In this document: positions 32,321 through 43,408 of the stretch, piece after piece
Position numbering within the stretch: position 1 is the first letter of the stretch
Layout of the letters: each line of letters opens with the position of its first letter
NCBI GenBank assembly: GCA_032719365.1
Contig: CM064865.1
Span: 39,358,065-39,422,064 of the forward strand
Direction: 5' to 3'
DNA length: 64,000 nt
DNA from: Prinsepia uniflora
Lineage: Eukaryota; Streptophyta; Magnoliopsida; Rosales; Rosaceae
The notes under the pieces: generated by a model
Told to the model about the DNA's origin: nothing
Database searches by the model: none
Seen by the model: the letters and a program-made list of their open reading frames with translations, nothing else
Translations under genes and position numbers: made by a program

Positions 32321-33120
32321 GTTTGAGTATATTTCTAAATTTTCGAAGTTATTTATATATATTTTAAATCCAAAAATAAATTGAGTACATTCTCAATAGT
32401 GTTCCGCGCGCCCACACGCACCACATGAAGTCCATGTGTGTGGGTCTCACGTGCAGGGGGCACTGTTCATCATCACTAACCTCTCATTAGACTCGGTTTT
32501 CTACAACCGGGTCGGCTGAGACAGCGATCGTGACTCGAGTAGAAATGCACCATTTCATCTTCTTTTTCCAAGTTTTAAACGTCTAAAATGGTCTACTAGA
32601 TACCAGGAAAAGATCTATGATAGGTCATAATTTATGCATGTTTTATCCATGATTTAATGCCCTTTTCCTTACATTTTGTTAATATTTTGTTCTATGCAAT
32701 TGAGGAAAATAATATATTTTATGAGAAATGTGTAGATCAAATAGAGTTTGGAATTACAAGATTTTGGGCGAAAGAATCACCTAAATCGAAGTTGAAACGA
32801 AGAAGTTATGAAGGAAAGAAAATGGCACAAGAATTCGGTGGATACCCACCGAAATAGGCATCAGAGATTCCTTCCGTGTCATTGTAGCGTGCCTCCCTCT
32901 TCGGTAAGCGCCTACCGAACATCATGCCTGATGCTTCAGCGCGCGCCTGATCTCTTATTTTTAATTCCTTTACTTGTAGAAAAGGTTTTAATTAGATTTC
33001 TTAATTAATTAGGAAGTCTTTTCCTTATAGAATTGGATTAAAAACTCCTATTTTTAAGAGGATTAATTATTCTCTTATAAATAGGGATATTAGGGTTTAT
33101 TGTGGGGGGGGGCGAATTTA
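32321..33120. other. AT-rich repeat DNA, no gene seen
   Basis: Right of the LTR ending at 32320. A GC-rich block at 32400-32520 resembles LTR mid-sections. The end (33060-33120) has TTATAAATAGGG, a good TATA-box form, followed by GGGTTTATTGTGGGGGGGG. This may be part of another LTR or of a promoter. I recognise no coding sequence. Confidence 0.4.
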
Positions 33121-33206
33121 CTAGGGGTGACAATGGGTCGTGTCGTGTTGGGTTCGTGTCGTGTCATGAATTCTGTTTTACCCATTTATGCCCAACCCGA
33201 ATCCGG
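33121..33206. mobile_element. hAT-like terminal fragment
   Basis: It begins CTAGGGGTGACAATGGG and continues with repeated GTCGTGTCGTGTTGGGTTC-type sequence. Plant hAT transposons and their short derivatives have termini of this kind. Only one end is present; it stops at the LTR fragment starting near 33207. Without the other terminus and the 8-bp duplication this is by resemblance only. Confidence 0.45.
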
Positions 33207-33800
33207 GGAGGGTCGTTGGCGTAGGTGGACCCCGGAGTAGTCACGGAGCACTGACTGAGTGGAGTCGCCCCCGTTGGGTTCCTTACTCTCAGAAAGGCTA
33301 TGGTTTATAACCTCCAGGGAGGGTCATTGATCTACGGACATTGACCTGGGTGGACCCTAGAGAGACTTGGATTTGAGATCGCGGGTAGCACACACGTAGC
33401 TCTAGATACCGTGACAGGATTGGTGATATGAAATATATGGATAAACATGATTTCAATTAGTTTGCGAAATTGTGTTTTATGATGATAAATGGATTTAGGG
33501 TGAGATCCCACATATATTTACTATGTTATGGTTTTCTTTGAATGGTTTCGCGCAGGAGCCCGTATGGATGTGGTTGTTTAAACATATGTGATTGGATAAA
33601 TGGTTTTACTATGCATGCATGCTTTTTAGTGAAGGGCATAAAGGTCTTTTATGAATTATGTTTTATCAACTCTTTTATTTTTGTCCACTCACAGTCTTTT
33701 TGTTTTCAATGCCCTTCAGGTTGAATACGGTGCGGACTGTAACAGAGACCGAGACATCACATACCTCCTCCGGATCCTGGCTTAATCCGGAAGCCTTCAG
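33207..33800 (+). mobile_element. LTR fragment, TGTAACG type, plus orientation
   Basis: Internal to 3' part of an LTR related in reverse complement to those at 24322 and 40466. It has the GGTGGACCC hairpin segments (33207-33360), CATGCATG (33614), TTTGTCCACTCACAG (33683) and CCCTTCAGGTTGA (33713). It is cut at 33800 by the Cassandra fragment. Confidence 0.8.
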
Positions 33801-33924
33801 TGTAAGACCCGTGTCCTGGAGGGAATGGTGAACAATCCCACATTCCTGTGAGGGGGGAATGGTCTGGGAAGGGAATGGTGGTGTGCATTAAAAGTGTAGG
33901 CACACACCTATCTAGCATGAGGCC
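33801..33924 (+). mobile_element. Cassandra LTR 5' fragment
   Basis: Starts TGTAAGACCCGTGTCC and runs to CTAGCATGAGGCC. It matches the LTR starts in the Cassandra cluster (53632-53654 and 54114, reverse complement) and the halves at 45205 and 61923. The 5S-like part is missing because another sequence follows at 33925. Confidence 0.72.
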
Positions 33925-34010
33925 TTCCGTGGTCGCGTTGGTTAGAGGCTTGCCTTCGAGTATTGCTCTACCACGAGGTCACAGGAACAAAACCCAGCGG
34001 GTGCATTGGA
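33925..34010 (+). mobile_element. Possible tRNA-derived SINE head
   Basis: GTGGTCGCGTTGGTTAGAGG near 33929 resembles a pol III A box. About 35 bases on, GGTCACAGGAACAAAACCC stands where a B box would be, though GGTTC is altered to GGAAC. It interrupts the Cassandra fragment. No A-rich tail or target duplication was found, so it may be another repeat. Confidence 0.3.
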
Positions 34011-34693
34011 GGGAGTTTCCCAATGGCGTGCCGATAAATTGAAATCCGATATTCCCTCCAATTTTCCCGAAACTCAATTCTCTGGTTTTTCTCTCCAATT
34101 TCCAGCTCCTTCAACAGTAGAGTGAAGCTCACTCAAATACTATTCTGATTAAACCAACTGAGCCGTCCCAGCTGCTCGTGGAAGTCCAATCTGTCCACTG
34201 AAATTTGTCCCCTGAAAAGCTTCGATCCAGAAATTAAAAATGGTGTCCACTGATGAAGAGTGACTCAGCCCACGTTGAGACAGTTTGTAATGCTTAGTTA
34301 AATCTCCCTTTTCCAGTTCATTACAGCCTAAAATATTAAGATTGCACAGAGACACCGCACACGGTGGTGCAGCCGCTGTCCTTCACGGTTTGCTACAGTA
34401 ACCCGTGGGTGAAATGACCAAAATGCCCCTGGTTCAGAAATTACCAAAATGCCCTTCACTTTCCAGACCCGTAACTCAGCCATACGACGTCCGATTTTAG
34501 CGTGCCGCCTGTCAACGGACTCAGGACATCGAGACCTACCTAACGGTCCTTGAGTCGTGTGAAACTTAGTTGCCAAACGAAAAGTCAACATTTTCGCCCC
34601 CATCGTCCAAATTACGGTAATGCCCCTGAACTTCCGATAGTCATAACTTTTTCCCTGATCGTCCGAATTGGACGTGCCACCTGTCTATGGACT

Positions 34694-34717
34694 CGTGACG
34701 TCCCGAACTACGTCACG
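34694..34717. promoter_or_regulatory. Inverted TGACGT repeat in LTR upstream region
   Basis: CGTGACGT at 34694-34701 and ACGTCACG at 34710-34717, spacer CCCGAACT. About 190 bp from the LTR start. Confidence 0.6.
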
Positions 34718-34730
34718 GGCATTGGTTAAA

Positions 34731-34838
34731 GTCCATTTGACCCTCTAATCAAAAAGTCAACAATTTGGCAATAGAATTCATAGGGTCCATTTGACCCTCT
34801 AATCAAAAAGTCAACAATTTGGCAATACAATTCATAGG
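34731..34838. repeat. 54-bp tandem duplication in LTR
   Basis: GTCCATTTGACCCTCTAATC and its following sequence appear twice in a row (34731-34784, 34785-34838) with about one difference. The single copy is standard in related LTRs, so this is a local duplication. Confidence 0.88.
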
Positions 34839-36009
34839 GGTAAAAACGTCAATTCATACATTAAATTACAATCTTGAAATCCTCGAATTTCCGGGGCGTT
34901 ACAATGCATTTATGAACAAGTAATTCCAAACAAGCATAAATGAAAGTCAAGTATGGACAAGAATAATATGATAAGTATAAGAATTATAAACATGCATAAA
35001 TGAAAGTCAATTATGAACAAGTATGTATAAGTATAAAATGAATAAGTATGAAAATATGAACACTATGAATAAATATAATAAAAATAATTATATAAAAAAA
35101 TCAAAATTATGAACATGCATAAAAATAAAACCGACACTTTTTCGTAAGTAATTTCAAATTAAAAATCACATTATTTAAAGCACTCTTAAAAATGACTTTC
35201 TTCAAACACAAATTTTACCAACACTCTAACATTTTGCTCATAACAAACCAATCACGAAATCCTACCTTCATCATCTCAAGTACACGCATACGTTTTTCAT
35301 TATTATAAATGCATCAGCCATTAATGTGCGTCAACCATCAATATGTGTCAAACACTTACAATATGTTTCACCTTAAGTTTCTGATTAGCGTTAAATTGAA
35401 ATTTAAACACTAAAACATATGAAGTAAAAGAAATTCAGAAAGTAAAACACATGGAGATTGCATTCATACTTACAAAAGGTTAGAAAGAAAATACCAACAC
35501 ATGTATAGAATTATAAGTAAACTGAAACCATACCAACGATTTAAGTAAAGGGAATAAAGTTACACTTTCGGAACCCAAGAGCAACTTGTGATTCCGAAAG
35601 TAGATGGAAACAATGGAATGTTATTCATAAAATTCTCTATGCAGTAGAAGGAACCTTATGAAGATGGAGGATAAAACATAAGAATTCGGACTTAAATTCT
35701 AGTATTGCCTCGGAAATACTCAGACTAGGATTTTCTTAAGAAAAGCATAAATTCATATCTAAAAGAGAAGTCAAAAAAGTTAAAAAGAAAAGTTTATAAA
35801 AGAAAATGAAACTAAGTAATGAATCTAAAAACAAGATTTAAAGGAAAACTAATTAATAAGAAAATCAAAGTCCCAAAAGAATAAATCTACAATATATAGA
35901 GAAGATGAACTAAGAGAGAAAAATGAACTAACAAAATGAAACTAAAATGAACTAGAAAATGAACAAAATGGGAAAAAATGGGGACCTTCAAAAAATGAAA
36001 TGGCCTCCC

Positions 36010-36025
36010 TTTTTATAGTGGGAGT
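36010..36025 (-). promoter_or_regulatory. TATA-box-like element
   Basis: Minus strand CACTATAAAAAGGGAG, a canonical plant TATA form, in the middle of a putative LTR. Its transcription direction agrees with the LTR start at 40201. Confidence 0.45.
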
Positions 36026-36803
36026 GCCAAAAATTTCAATAATAAAATACAAAAAAAAATATAAACAAAATAAAAATAAAATAATGAACAATGATGATTA
36101 ATGATGATTTTGGGGCTGATTTTGGGGCTGATTTGGGGCTGAAATTGCAGGAAAATCAGGGAAAGTGGAGCAGTTGAGCAGTAGGGCATGGGTCTCTGGA
36201 TTTTCGGTAGTAGTTGGCTGAAATTGTAGACTATATTTCAACATGAGCGCACTGACAGGTTAGGTGGGGAGTCAGTGAGGTGTGCAGGAAAAAGGCAGGC
36301 GGACTTCAGCGCCTCATGCGCTGACAGAGCACGAACGTTTGATGCACGCATGCCGAACTTGAGGACACCACTTCGGTACACGCGCGCCGAACTTCTTCGC
36401 GGGTTGAAGCATAGAAACGCTGGGCTGGGCTGCGTCGTAAATGAGCTTGGGATGGATCAGGCATTCGACCTTGGCTAGACTTTGACGCGGGCTGGGCACC
36501 TGAGAGACTGGGCCTCTACTCGTTCAATTAGACTGGGCTTGCGCTGGGTTATGGGCTTGCGCGACTAGGGCCTTTTGGCTGAGCAAAAGAATTTGCAATT
36601 TTAAAATGGATTTGTATAAATCAATCGAATTTCGTCCATAATTTTTTCGTTATAATTCCGATCGGGACGATTCTTTGGCCAAAACGCTCCAAATTCCCAA
36701 ATTTATTTATTTCTGCAAAAATCCCATAAATATATGTTATTGTATCCAATTATTTGGTATTTTAATATTAAAATTCAAGTATAAAGCGTATAAAATAATA
36801 TAA

Positions 36804-36808
36804 AATAA
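36804..36808. repeat. Target-site duplication AATAA, left copy
   Basis: Matches AATAA at 39607-39611. The flank is AT-rich, so a 5-bp match is less striking than elsewhere, but the LTR ends TG and CA are exact. Confidence 0.82.
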
Positions 36809-39606
36809 TGTAACGACACGTCAGTAATTTTAAGGATTAATTAGGGATTAATGACAGATTAGCGAGAATAATCAGGGATTAAACGATGATTAACGAATGT
36901 TCAGGGCGAAATTACGATTTTACTCCTAGATGAGGGTAAAAAGTTAACTTTTGACCCGGGAGGTCCGATGGCCGAGGTCCGAGGACCGTTAGGTAGATCA
37001 GGACAATACGAATCCGTAAACAAGCGACACGTCGAAATCGAACGTTTGACGAAAATGTTACGGTTCACGGAAGTTCGAACGTACTATTGCACGTTTTACG
37101 AGACAGGTACTTTTGTCAGCAAGTGGGGCCTAGATATTTTTGGGCATGCCCAATGGATAAATGACACTTGTCATCCATCCATTGCCCACCCAAATTGGTT
37201 CATGCATATCATTTTCACCTTTTTTGTTTCTTCATTCAAACCCGATTAACCCATCCAACCCCATTCCAAACCCTTCCCCTTCTGATCATGTTTGAGAAAC
37301 CAAGAGAGTGAGAAGAGGGCTGGAGGATGATGGTGGTTGGCCAGGACGGCGCCGCAGTGGACGGTAGAGGCAACCTGTGCAGGTAACTCGGTTTTTACCC
37401 GATTTCCTCCATTTTGAATTTCATACGTTATGACTGGTTTTTCTTGATTAGAATAGGTTTATTAAGGTTTTAGGAAGATTTTAAGAAGGTTTGAATGGTG
37501 GTTCATGGTTGAGGATGCCCTAGGACATTTCTGGAAAATTGAACTGTGAGGGGAAAGTTGAACCGGGGTGGATTTAGGGATTTTTCTTTGTTTTGATTTC
37601 ACAAATAGGTTTCAAGGATCAAAATAGGAAGTTTAGGATTGATTAGGAAGAAAACGGATGAAGAATGAACGGTCTAGGGGCCTGGACCGGTCATGCCGGT
37701 CCAGTTGGGCCGGAGTTGTAGGAAAATTCAGACCGGTTGGTACGGACCGGTCGGACCGAGGAAGATGACGCACTGTGCATAGGCGCGTGGCTCCCACGCG
37801 CAGCCACTTCAGGTGGCGCGTGGGGGAGAATTTGGGGAAACTTCCAACATGTAATTTCATCTATTTGATATAACGAACATTTTGGGACTGGTTTTTAGTC
37901 GATCGGACATCATCTCGATATAGTTCGGGTTGTCCGAAGGTTTCAGAGCGCGTTTAAAAATAGTTAAAAATCCCAAAAAATTAGGGGGGTTTAGTGAGGG
38001 GTTAATTAAGTAGTTAGTAACCCTCTAAAGGGATTTGGACAAGTTTGGCAACCCCGGAGACGACGATTGACCCGGGAAGGCGTACGGCGCGCGTATCGAG
38101 GAGGTAACGCGGACGGTCTGTGAGTGGAATTTCTTTTATGAATCGATGCATGCATAAATGTTTTATAAATATTTTAATATATGTTTTGCGATGCCTTGAG
38201 TGCATTTTTGTGTGTGTTTAAGTATTGGCACGTATTTCGAGGTTTTCGGGTTTTATACATGCTTATACGCACTTATGTTTTCGGTTTTAATGAAAGGGTT
38301 TTATAAAGGTAAAATTGGGAATGAGACCCATTTGGATTTGGTTTGACTTGGGCATGAGGCCCTATTGATGACCTACGGGTCTGAGTCGTGGTCGCGACGG
38401 GTGCTGTGTGCACGGCGACGGACGACGTGACGCTAGCCTCCGGTTTGGGATGTGTTTCCTCCGGAGAGGTCACGATGCACGTCCTGTTGTCGAGCAGCCA
38501 CTGGAGGCTTGATTTCGGAGTGCTGACGGTATCGAAGATCGGTCGACGACGTGTGCACCATGTTCTAGAGGTGATCGCGACTGTGATATGTTCACGGCGA
38601 CATACTAGGATTGTGAGAGGTCCTGGATTGATGCTTGCACGCATAGCTATGATCGGAATCGTGACAGACCCTGAGATATAGGGCTCGATGCCCCGTTGAT
38701 TTATGAGTTCGGGCTCGATGCCCAGTTATGGTGAAATCGGGCTAGAGGCCCCGTTGAGTCATAAGTTCGGGTTGGAGGCCCAATTGCTTTGTGTTATCGG
38801 GCGTAAGTCCCGTTTATGGTTTCTATACGAGTATGTATATACCATCCTTATGAGCGTATCTGTCTCCTCCAGACGTCGTTGATCCTGGAGAGTCACGATC
38901 CACTTCCTGGAATGAGTGACTCCAAGAAGAAGCACGTTCAAGGAGTGATGAGATATGGTGTAGTCTCGAACTGGATCCACAGACCGTCCTCTAGACGTCG
39001 TAGATCCTGGATTTTGGACGATTCCTCCCAAACGTCGTAGATCCTGGGGGTAGACTCGGAGTGAGACCCCGAGTAGTGTGCACACTGATAGATATATCAT
39101 GTCGGGTTATTGAGTTGACATCAGAGGATGTCTAGGATGGGTTTTATATATATCTACGTATATGTGTATGAGTTTTCACTGAGACGGTGTTAGGCCGAGA
39201 CGCACGCGTGTTGGTTTTGGGCTGAGACCCACAGGTGTTGGACTGGGCTGAGTTCCCATGTACTTTGATTGGATTTTGGGCTAAGGCCCCGTGTTATATC
39301 TGAGAAATGGTTTTTGAATGCATGCATATGTTTTAGTGAAGGGCATAAAGGTCTTTTAAATGAAAATGTTTTTATAAATTATTTATTTTGTGCACTCACA
39401 GTTTTCGTGTTTTGAATGCCCTTCAGGTTGATCGCGGATGCGGGCTGTAGTAGATACTAGACATCACATTCCTCCTTCTGATCATGGCGCCCTCTGATTG
39501 TCCCGGTTGGGCTAAGGATGGAATTATCCCTATTCTGACACTTCGTGTCAGAAGGGAGCAAGCGCGTCCCACGTTAATCCCTGAGGATTTGGGACGGGTC
39601 CTGTCA
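36809..39606 (+). mobile_element. Solo LTR, TGTAACG type, TSD AATAA
   Basis: 2798 bp in plus orientation, TGTAACGACACG to GGGTCCTGTCA. No PBS follows and no PPT precedes. Modules in order: TAATC-rich start (36834-36900), inverted repeat near 37154, TGTGAGTGGAA (38119) with CATGCATA (38146), GGGC hairpin units (38681-38812), CATGCATA (39320), CACTCACAG (39394), CCCTTCAGGTTGA (39418), terminal hairpin (39533-39553). Confidence 0.9.
38681..38812 (+). repeat. GGGC-type hairpin units
   Basis: Five units such as GGGCTCGATGCCC and GGGCTAGAGGCCC, each with a GGGC/GCCC-like stem, spaced about 30 bp. They are the plus-strand counterpart of the arrays at 41228 and 56751. Confidence 0.75.
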
Positions 39607-40201
39607 AATAATGCTTAATTGAATACCTATCACCAGGCCCAAATCGATCTCACGACTCCCAGTCAGTTGTTAGAGTACCCATGATCGAGTTATCAGGCCT
39701 CAAACAAGGGTTTAAAAATATGAACCCATCGAAAGGGTGTTTCGGGTTTGCAGATTTCAGAGGTTTCCCATCCTCAACTCCCCGTTGTTTCCTTCGATTA
39801 CTTCTTTTTTTCTCTTTTCGGAGCAGGCCCACCGAACAACCTGTATACAATATATATAAGGCGTACTTAGTTCAGGATAGAGGGAGGAAGGAATTTAAAT
39901 AATTCTGGGTGCTTGACACTCACCAAAAAATCTTAGGTGTCGAATGACCATTTTGCCCTTGTGGAAAAATTACCATATTGCCTTTGCTACATTTTAGGTC
40001 CACAACTACCTCATACAACCTCCAATTCTAGCGTACTTCCCATCTACAAACTCATAAGTCCGAGATGTATGTAACAATGCCCTCAAAATACCCAAAATTT
40101 GTCCAAATCAAAAGGTCAAACTTTTGGCTAAGTAGGGGCAAAATCGTCATTTTGCCTAATATTTCCCCAAATTTCATTTCTTGCACGTCCGGGTCGTTAC
40201 A
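39607..40201 (-). mobile_element. LTR-like sequence, right part, with LTR start at 40201
   Basis: Right half of the repeat split by the solo LTR at 36809. It begins TGTAACGACCCGG at 40201 on the minus strand. It contains the usual U3 features in decayed form (GGGGCAAAATCGTCATTTTGC near 40136). It abuts the LINE directly, so it inserted in the LINE. Confidence 0.6.
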
Positions 40202-40465
40202 TGGAGCTTTTTGGAAAACCCCCATTATCTAGTTGCTTGGATGCTGAAAGCCCAATGCCATAATGATCTCCATTGTTTGGATGTTGAGCTAGGGGTTAAC
40301 ACCTCTTTAGTGTCGTGGTCTATCCTTTGGGGTTGTGAGGTTTTAAAGAATGTTTTAATTTGCAGAGTGGGAACAGATGTTGTTATATGTGTTTAAAGGT
40401 AGGTGGATTCCTAAACTAGTAACCTTTTGGCCAGCTACGAATTTGGGCCTATCGAGAGATGCTTT
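40202..40465 (+). pseudogene. L1-type LINE, RT C-terminal linker fragment
   Basis: Conceptual translation reads FLENPHYLVAWMLKAQ, then LVSWSILWGCEVLKNVLICRVG, then GRWIPKLVTFWPA after a frameshift near 40396. These match the region after RT in plant L1-type LINE ORF2 (the W-R-S-I-L-W-G...WRVG...RW-I-P pattern). The 5' part is removed at 40201 by an LTR. The sequence continues at 43409 after a solo LTR. Non-functional. Confidence 0.82.
40461..40465. repeat. Target-site duplication GCTTT, left copy
   Basis: GCTTT here equals GCTTT at 43409-43413; LINE sequence continues across. Confidence 0.95.
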
Positions 40466-41227
40466 TGTCAGGACCCGTCCCAATCCCCCTGGGATTAACG
40501 AGGAACGCTCCTGATCTCGTCTGACACAGAGTGTCAGACCAGAGAAAATTAAAACCTTTAGCCTTCCGGCTTCCAGAGTATGCTAGGATCCGGAGGAGGT
40601 ATGTGATGTCTCGGTCTCTACTACAGTCTGCACCGTATTCAACCTGAAGGGCATTGAAAACAGAAAGACTGTGAGTGGAAAAAAAGTAATAAGTTTGGTA
40701 AAAACAAATTTCATAAAAGACCTTTATACCCTTAACTAAAAAGCATGCATGCATAGTAAAACCATTTTCATACGGGCTCCTACCCAAAACCATTTATAAA
40801 AACCATAACATAGTAAACATATGTGGGATCTCAGCCCAAATCCATTTATTATCCATAAAACACAATTTCGCAAACCAATTGAAATCATGTTAAATCCATA
40901 CATTTCATATAACCAATCCTGCCATGGTATCTAGAGCTACGCACGTGCTAACCGAGGTCTCAAGCCCAAGTCTCTCTTGGGTCCACCCAGGTCAATGTCC
41001 GTAGATCAATGACCCTCCCTGGATTTTATGATCCATAGCCTTTCTGAGAGTAAGGAACCCAACGGGGGCGACTCCACTCAATCAGTGCTCCGTGACTACT
41101 CTGGGGTTCACCCAAGCCAACGACCCTCCCTAGAGGAGACAATTCATATATAAAGTATGGTATACGAAAAACATTTTAAGGATTCATGTCCGGCCCCAAA
41201 ACCTTCATGAACTAGAAATCCATTTAT

Positions 41228-41635
41228 GGGTCTCTGACCCGAAATCACTATCTTCAAACATAACTGGGCCCTAAGCTCAAATCCACAAACAAACTGGGCC
41301 TTCGGCCCGAATCGTAAACCAACTGGGCTTCGGGCCCGATTTCCTAAATTAAATGGGCCTCGTGCCCGATACATAAGTCAACTGGGCTCCGAGCCCAATT
41401 TGTAAATCAACTGGGCCTCAAGCCCGATACGTAAACCAACTGGGCCTCCGGCCCGATGCCTTATTAAATCAAATGGACCTCAAGTCCGAAAGTTCGTAAA
41501 TCAAATGGGTCTCGTCCCGATCCATATTTCCAAATCCGAAATCGATTCAAGAACCAATTGGGCCTCTAGCCCGAGGACGTAACTAAATGGACTTCGAGTT
41601 CGAGGGTTTCCAAAAAAAATGGGTCTCGAACCCGA
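41228..41635 (-). repeat. GGGC/GGAC/GGGT hairpin array
   Basis: About a dozen units of the form AACTGGGCCTCNNGCCCGAT spaced about 28-32 bp. Stems co-vary: GGGC/GCCC in most, GGAC/GTCC at 41466, GGGT/ACCC at 41228 and near 41620. Loops are CTCNN or TTCNN. The same array with more units is at 56751-57430. Confidence 0.85.
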
Positions 41636-43245
41636 GTTCACCTTTTTAAATCCAAAACCATTTCATTAAACTATTTCCAAAACCATAAGTACGGAAAATC
41701 AGTGTAAAATTGGAAACCTCGATTTACGTGCAAGCACGTAAATCGCCTCGAAATGCATGAAACCATATAAATCATAACCATCCAATTCAACATCATAGAA
41801 TCATATTCATAAACCATATAAAATATTTATGCATGCATCACGGTTTAGAAATCAAGGTCCACTCATAGACCGTCCTAAGCTGTTGTTTCGGTTTGCGTGC
41901 TGTATGCCTCACCGGGCTAATCGTCGCCACCGGGACTCCCAAACCTGTCCAAATCAATCTATAGGGTTACTAACTCTCTTATTAACCTCTCATTGAAGTC
42001 CCGTAATTTTCCTGAATTTTTAGCTATTTTAAATCTCGAACCTAAACCTTCCGATGTCCCGAACATTATCGAGACGGTGTCCGATCGACACGAAACCAGT
42101 CCCAAAATATTCGTTACATTGAATAGATGAAATTAAATGTTGGAAGTTTCCCCAAAGGACTATTCACGTGCCCTCACTTGCCCCAAGAAGGTCCTGCGCG
42201 TGGGCCTCACGCACCAGGACACTGTAGATCATCCGTGTCCTCCAGCGGCCGGTCCGAACCGGTGTAGCCGGTTCAGCCCATTTCATCCTTCATTTTCGGT
42301 CCAATCTTTTCCTTTTTGATTCCTAAAGAATCCTAACATCAAACCTAATCTTCCTAGTTATTAAAAACAAAGAAAACCCAACTGAAAACTCACCTTCCAT
42401 GAACAAGCCGTGAGTTTGAATTTCAAGCTTGGTTCCTTGACTTCATAGTCATCCATTCCCTTCCAAATTGATCCTCCTCAAGTCTTCTTGGTCCCTAGGT
42501 CTCATTAGAATTGAATAGGACTCAAAACACCAATCAAAACCAAACATTCAATTTTTTTTAATATTAAAAATGGGCTCTCGGGTTTTGGTCGACTTACCCC
42601 CGCCGTGAGCGACGTTCCTAGTCTCTCAAGGTTCCTCCCACGACCGTGTTGATGTAAGGTGATGGTGGTGTGATGTAGTGTGGGTGTTTGTTCAAGGAGA
42701 ATGGAGAAATGGTGGTTTCGGGTTTGTGAGAAAACAGAAGAAGGTGATGGCTGATCAGGTGAGAGGGAGAGAAGAATGGACGGTGAGGATTAGAATGTGA
42801 GGTTGTGATGGACGGCTAGGATGAAAGGTAGTTAGGGAAAAAGATTAAAATAAAACAAGTGGACCAATCACTTCTTAGATCCACTAATTGGGGGTTTGGG
42901 CCAATGGGATGAGTGACACTTGCACTCATCCATGGGTCCCACCTAAATATCTGACCAATCAGATTATGCCACCTAATCATTCCCTCGTAATACGTGTATA
43001 GTACAATCGAACTTCCGTGACCCATAACACTCCCGATCGAAATCCGATTTCAGTGTGCCACCTGTCTACGAATTCGTATCGACTCGAGCTACTTAACGAT
43101 CCTTGGCCCTCGGCCATCAGACCTCCCCAGTCAAAAGTCAACTATTTATCTTTTTTAACCAAATTACCAAAATACTAATGAACTTTCGAACGTCATAACT
43201 TCTTCCTTGAACGTCGGAATCGAACATGCCACCTGTCTATGAACT

Positions 43246-43269
43246 CGTGACGTCCCAAACTACGTCACG
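43246..43269. promoter_or_regulatory. Inverted TGACGT repeat in LTR upstream region
   Basis: CGTGACGT at 43246-43253 and ACGTCACG at 43262-43269, spacer CCCAAACT, same as at 8570. Confidence 0.6.
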
Positions 43270-43408
43270 GTCATCGGCCAAAGTCCATTTGACAGCCAGA
43301 ATGAAAAGTCAATGTTTTGCCCCTTTTGCACCGTCCGTCCGAAAGTACCCCACTAATCACCGATTAACCTCACTAATCTAATCCTGAAATTCGGGACGGG
43401 TCTTTACA

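Larger units (their letters stand above)
34011..34904 (-). mobile_element. Partial LTR, TGTAACG type, minus orientation
   Basis: Only the upstream (U3-side) part remains, starting TGTAACGCCCCGG at 34904. It contains two stacked upstream modules (GTGCCGCCTGTC near 34501, GTGCCACCTGTC near 34674), the TGACGT inverted repeat at 34694-34717 and a 54-bp duplication. The left boundary is not clear. Confidence 0.65.
34905..36808 (-). mobile_element. AT-rich LTR-like sequence, left part
   Basis: Together with 39607-40201 this flanks a solo LTR with TSD AATAA, so it was one piece. The right end (40201) is TGTAACGACCCGG on the minus strand, an LTR start. Minus-strand CACTATAAAAAGGG near 36010-36025 is a good TATA box. 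Two copies of GCATAAATGAAAGTCAA occur at 34935 and 34995, and GATTTTGGGGCT is repeated three times near 36105-36140. The left end is undefined. I see no genes. Confidence 0.5.
40466..43408 (-). mobile_element. Solo LTR, TGTAACG type, TSD GCTTT, within LINE
   Basis: 2943 bp, minus orientation, TGTAAAGACCCG (43408) to CCTGACA (40466). It has the terminal hairpin (40519-40539), TGAGTGGAAAAAA (40672), CATGCATG (40744), GGG-CCC units (40770-40845), paired TCCACCCAGG hairpins (40975-41140), a large GGGC-type array (41228-41635), reverse CATGCATC (41830) and upstream inverted repeats. No primer site or polypurine tract is adjacent. Confidence 0.93.

Noticed and set aside
33925..34010. A tRNA gene
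   Set aside because: A-box-like and B-box-like parts are present, but no acceptor stem or complete cloverleaf could be drawn, and GGTTC is altered. At best a SINE head.
38388..38681. 97-codon plus-strand frame in the solo LTR
   Set aside because: No domain, and the sequence is LTR body. High GC gives chance frames here.
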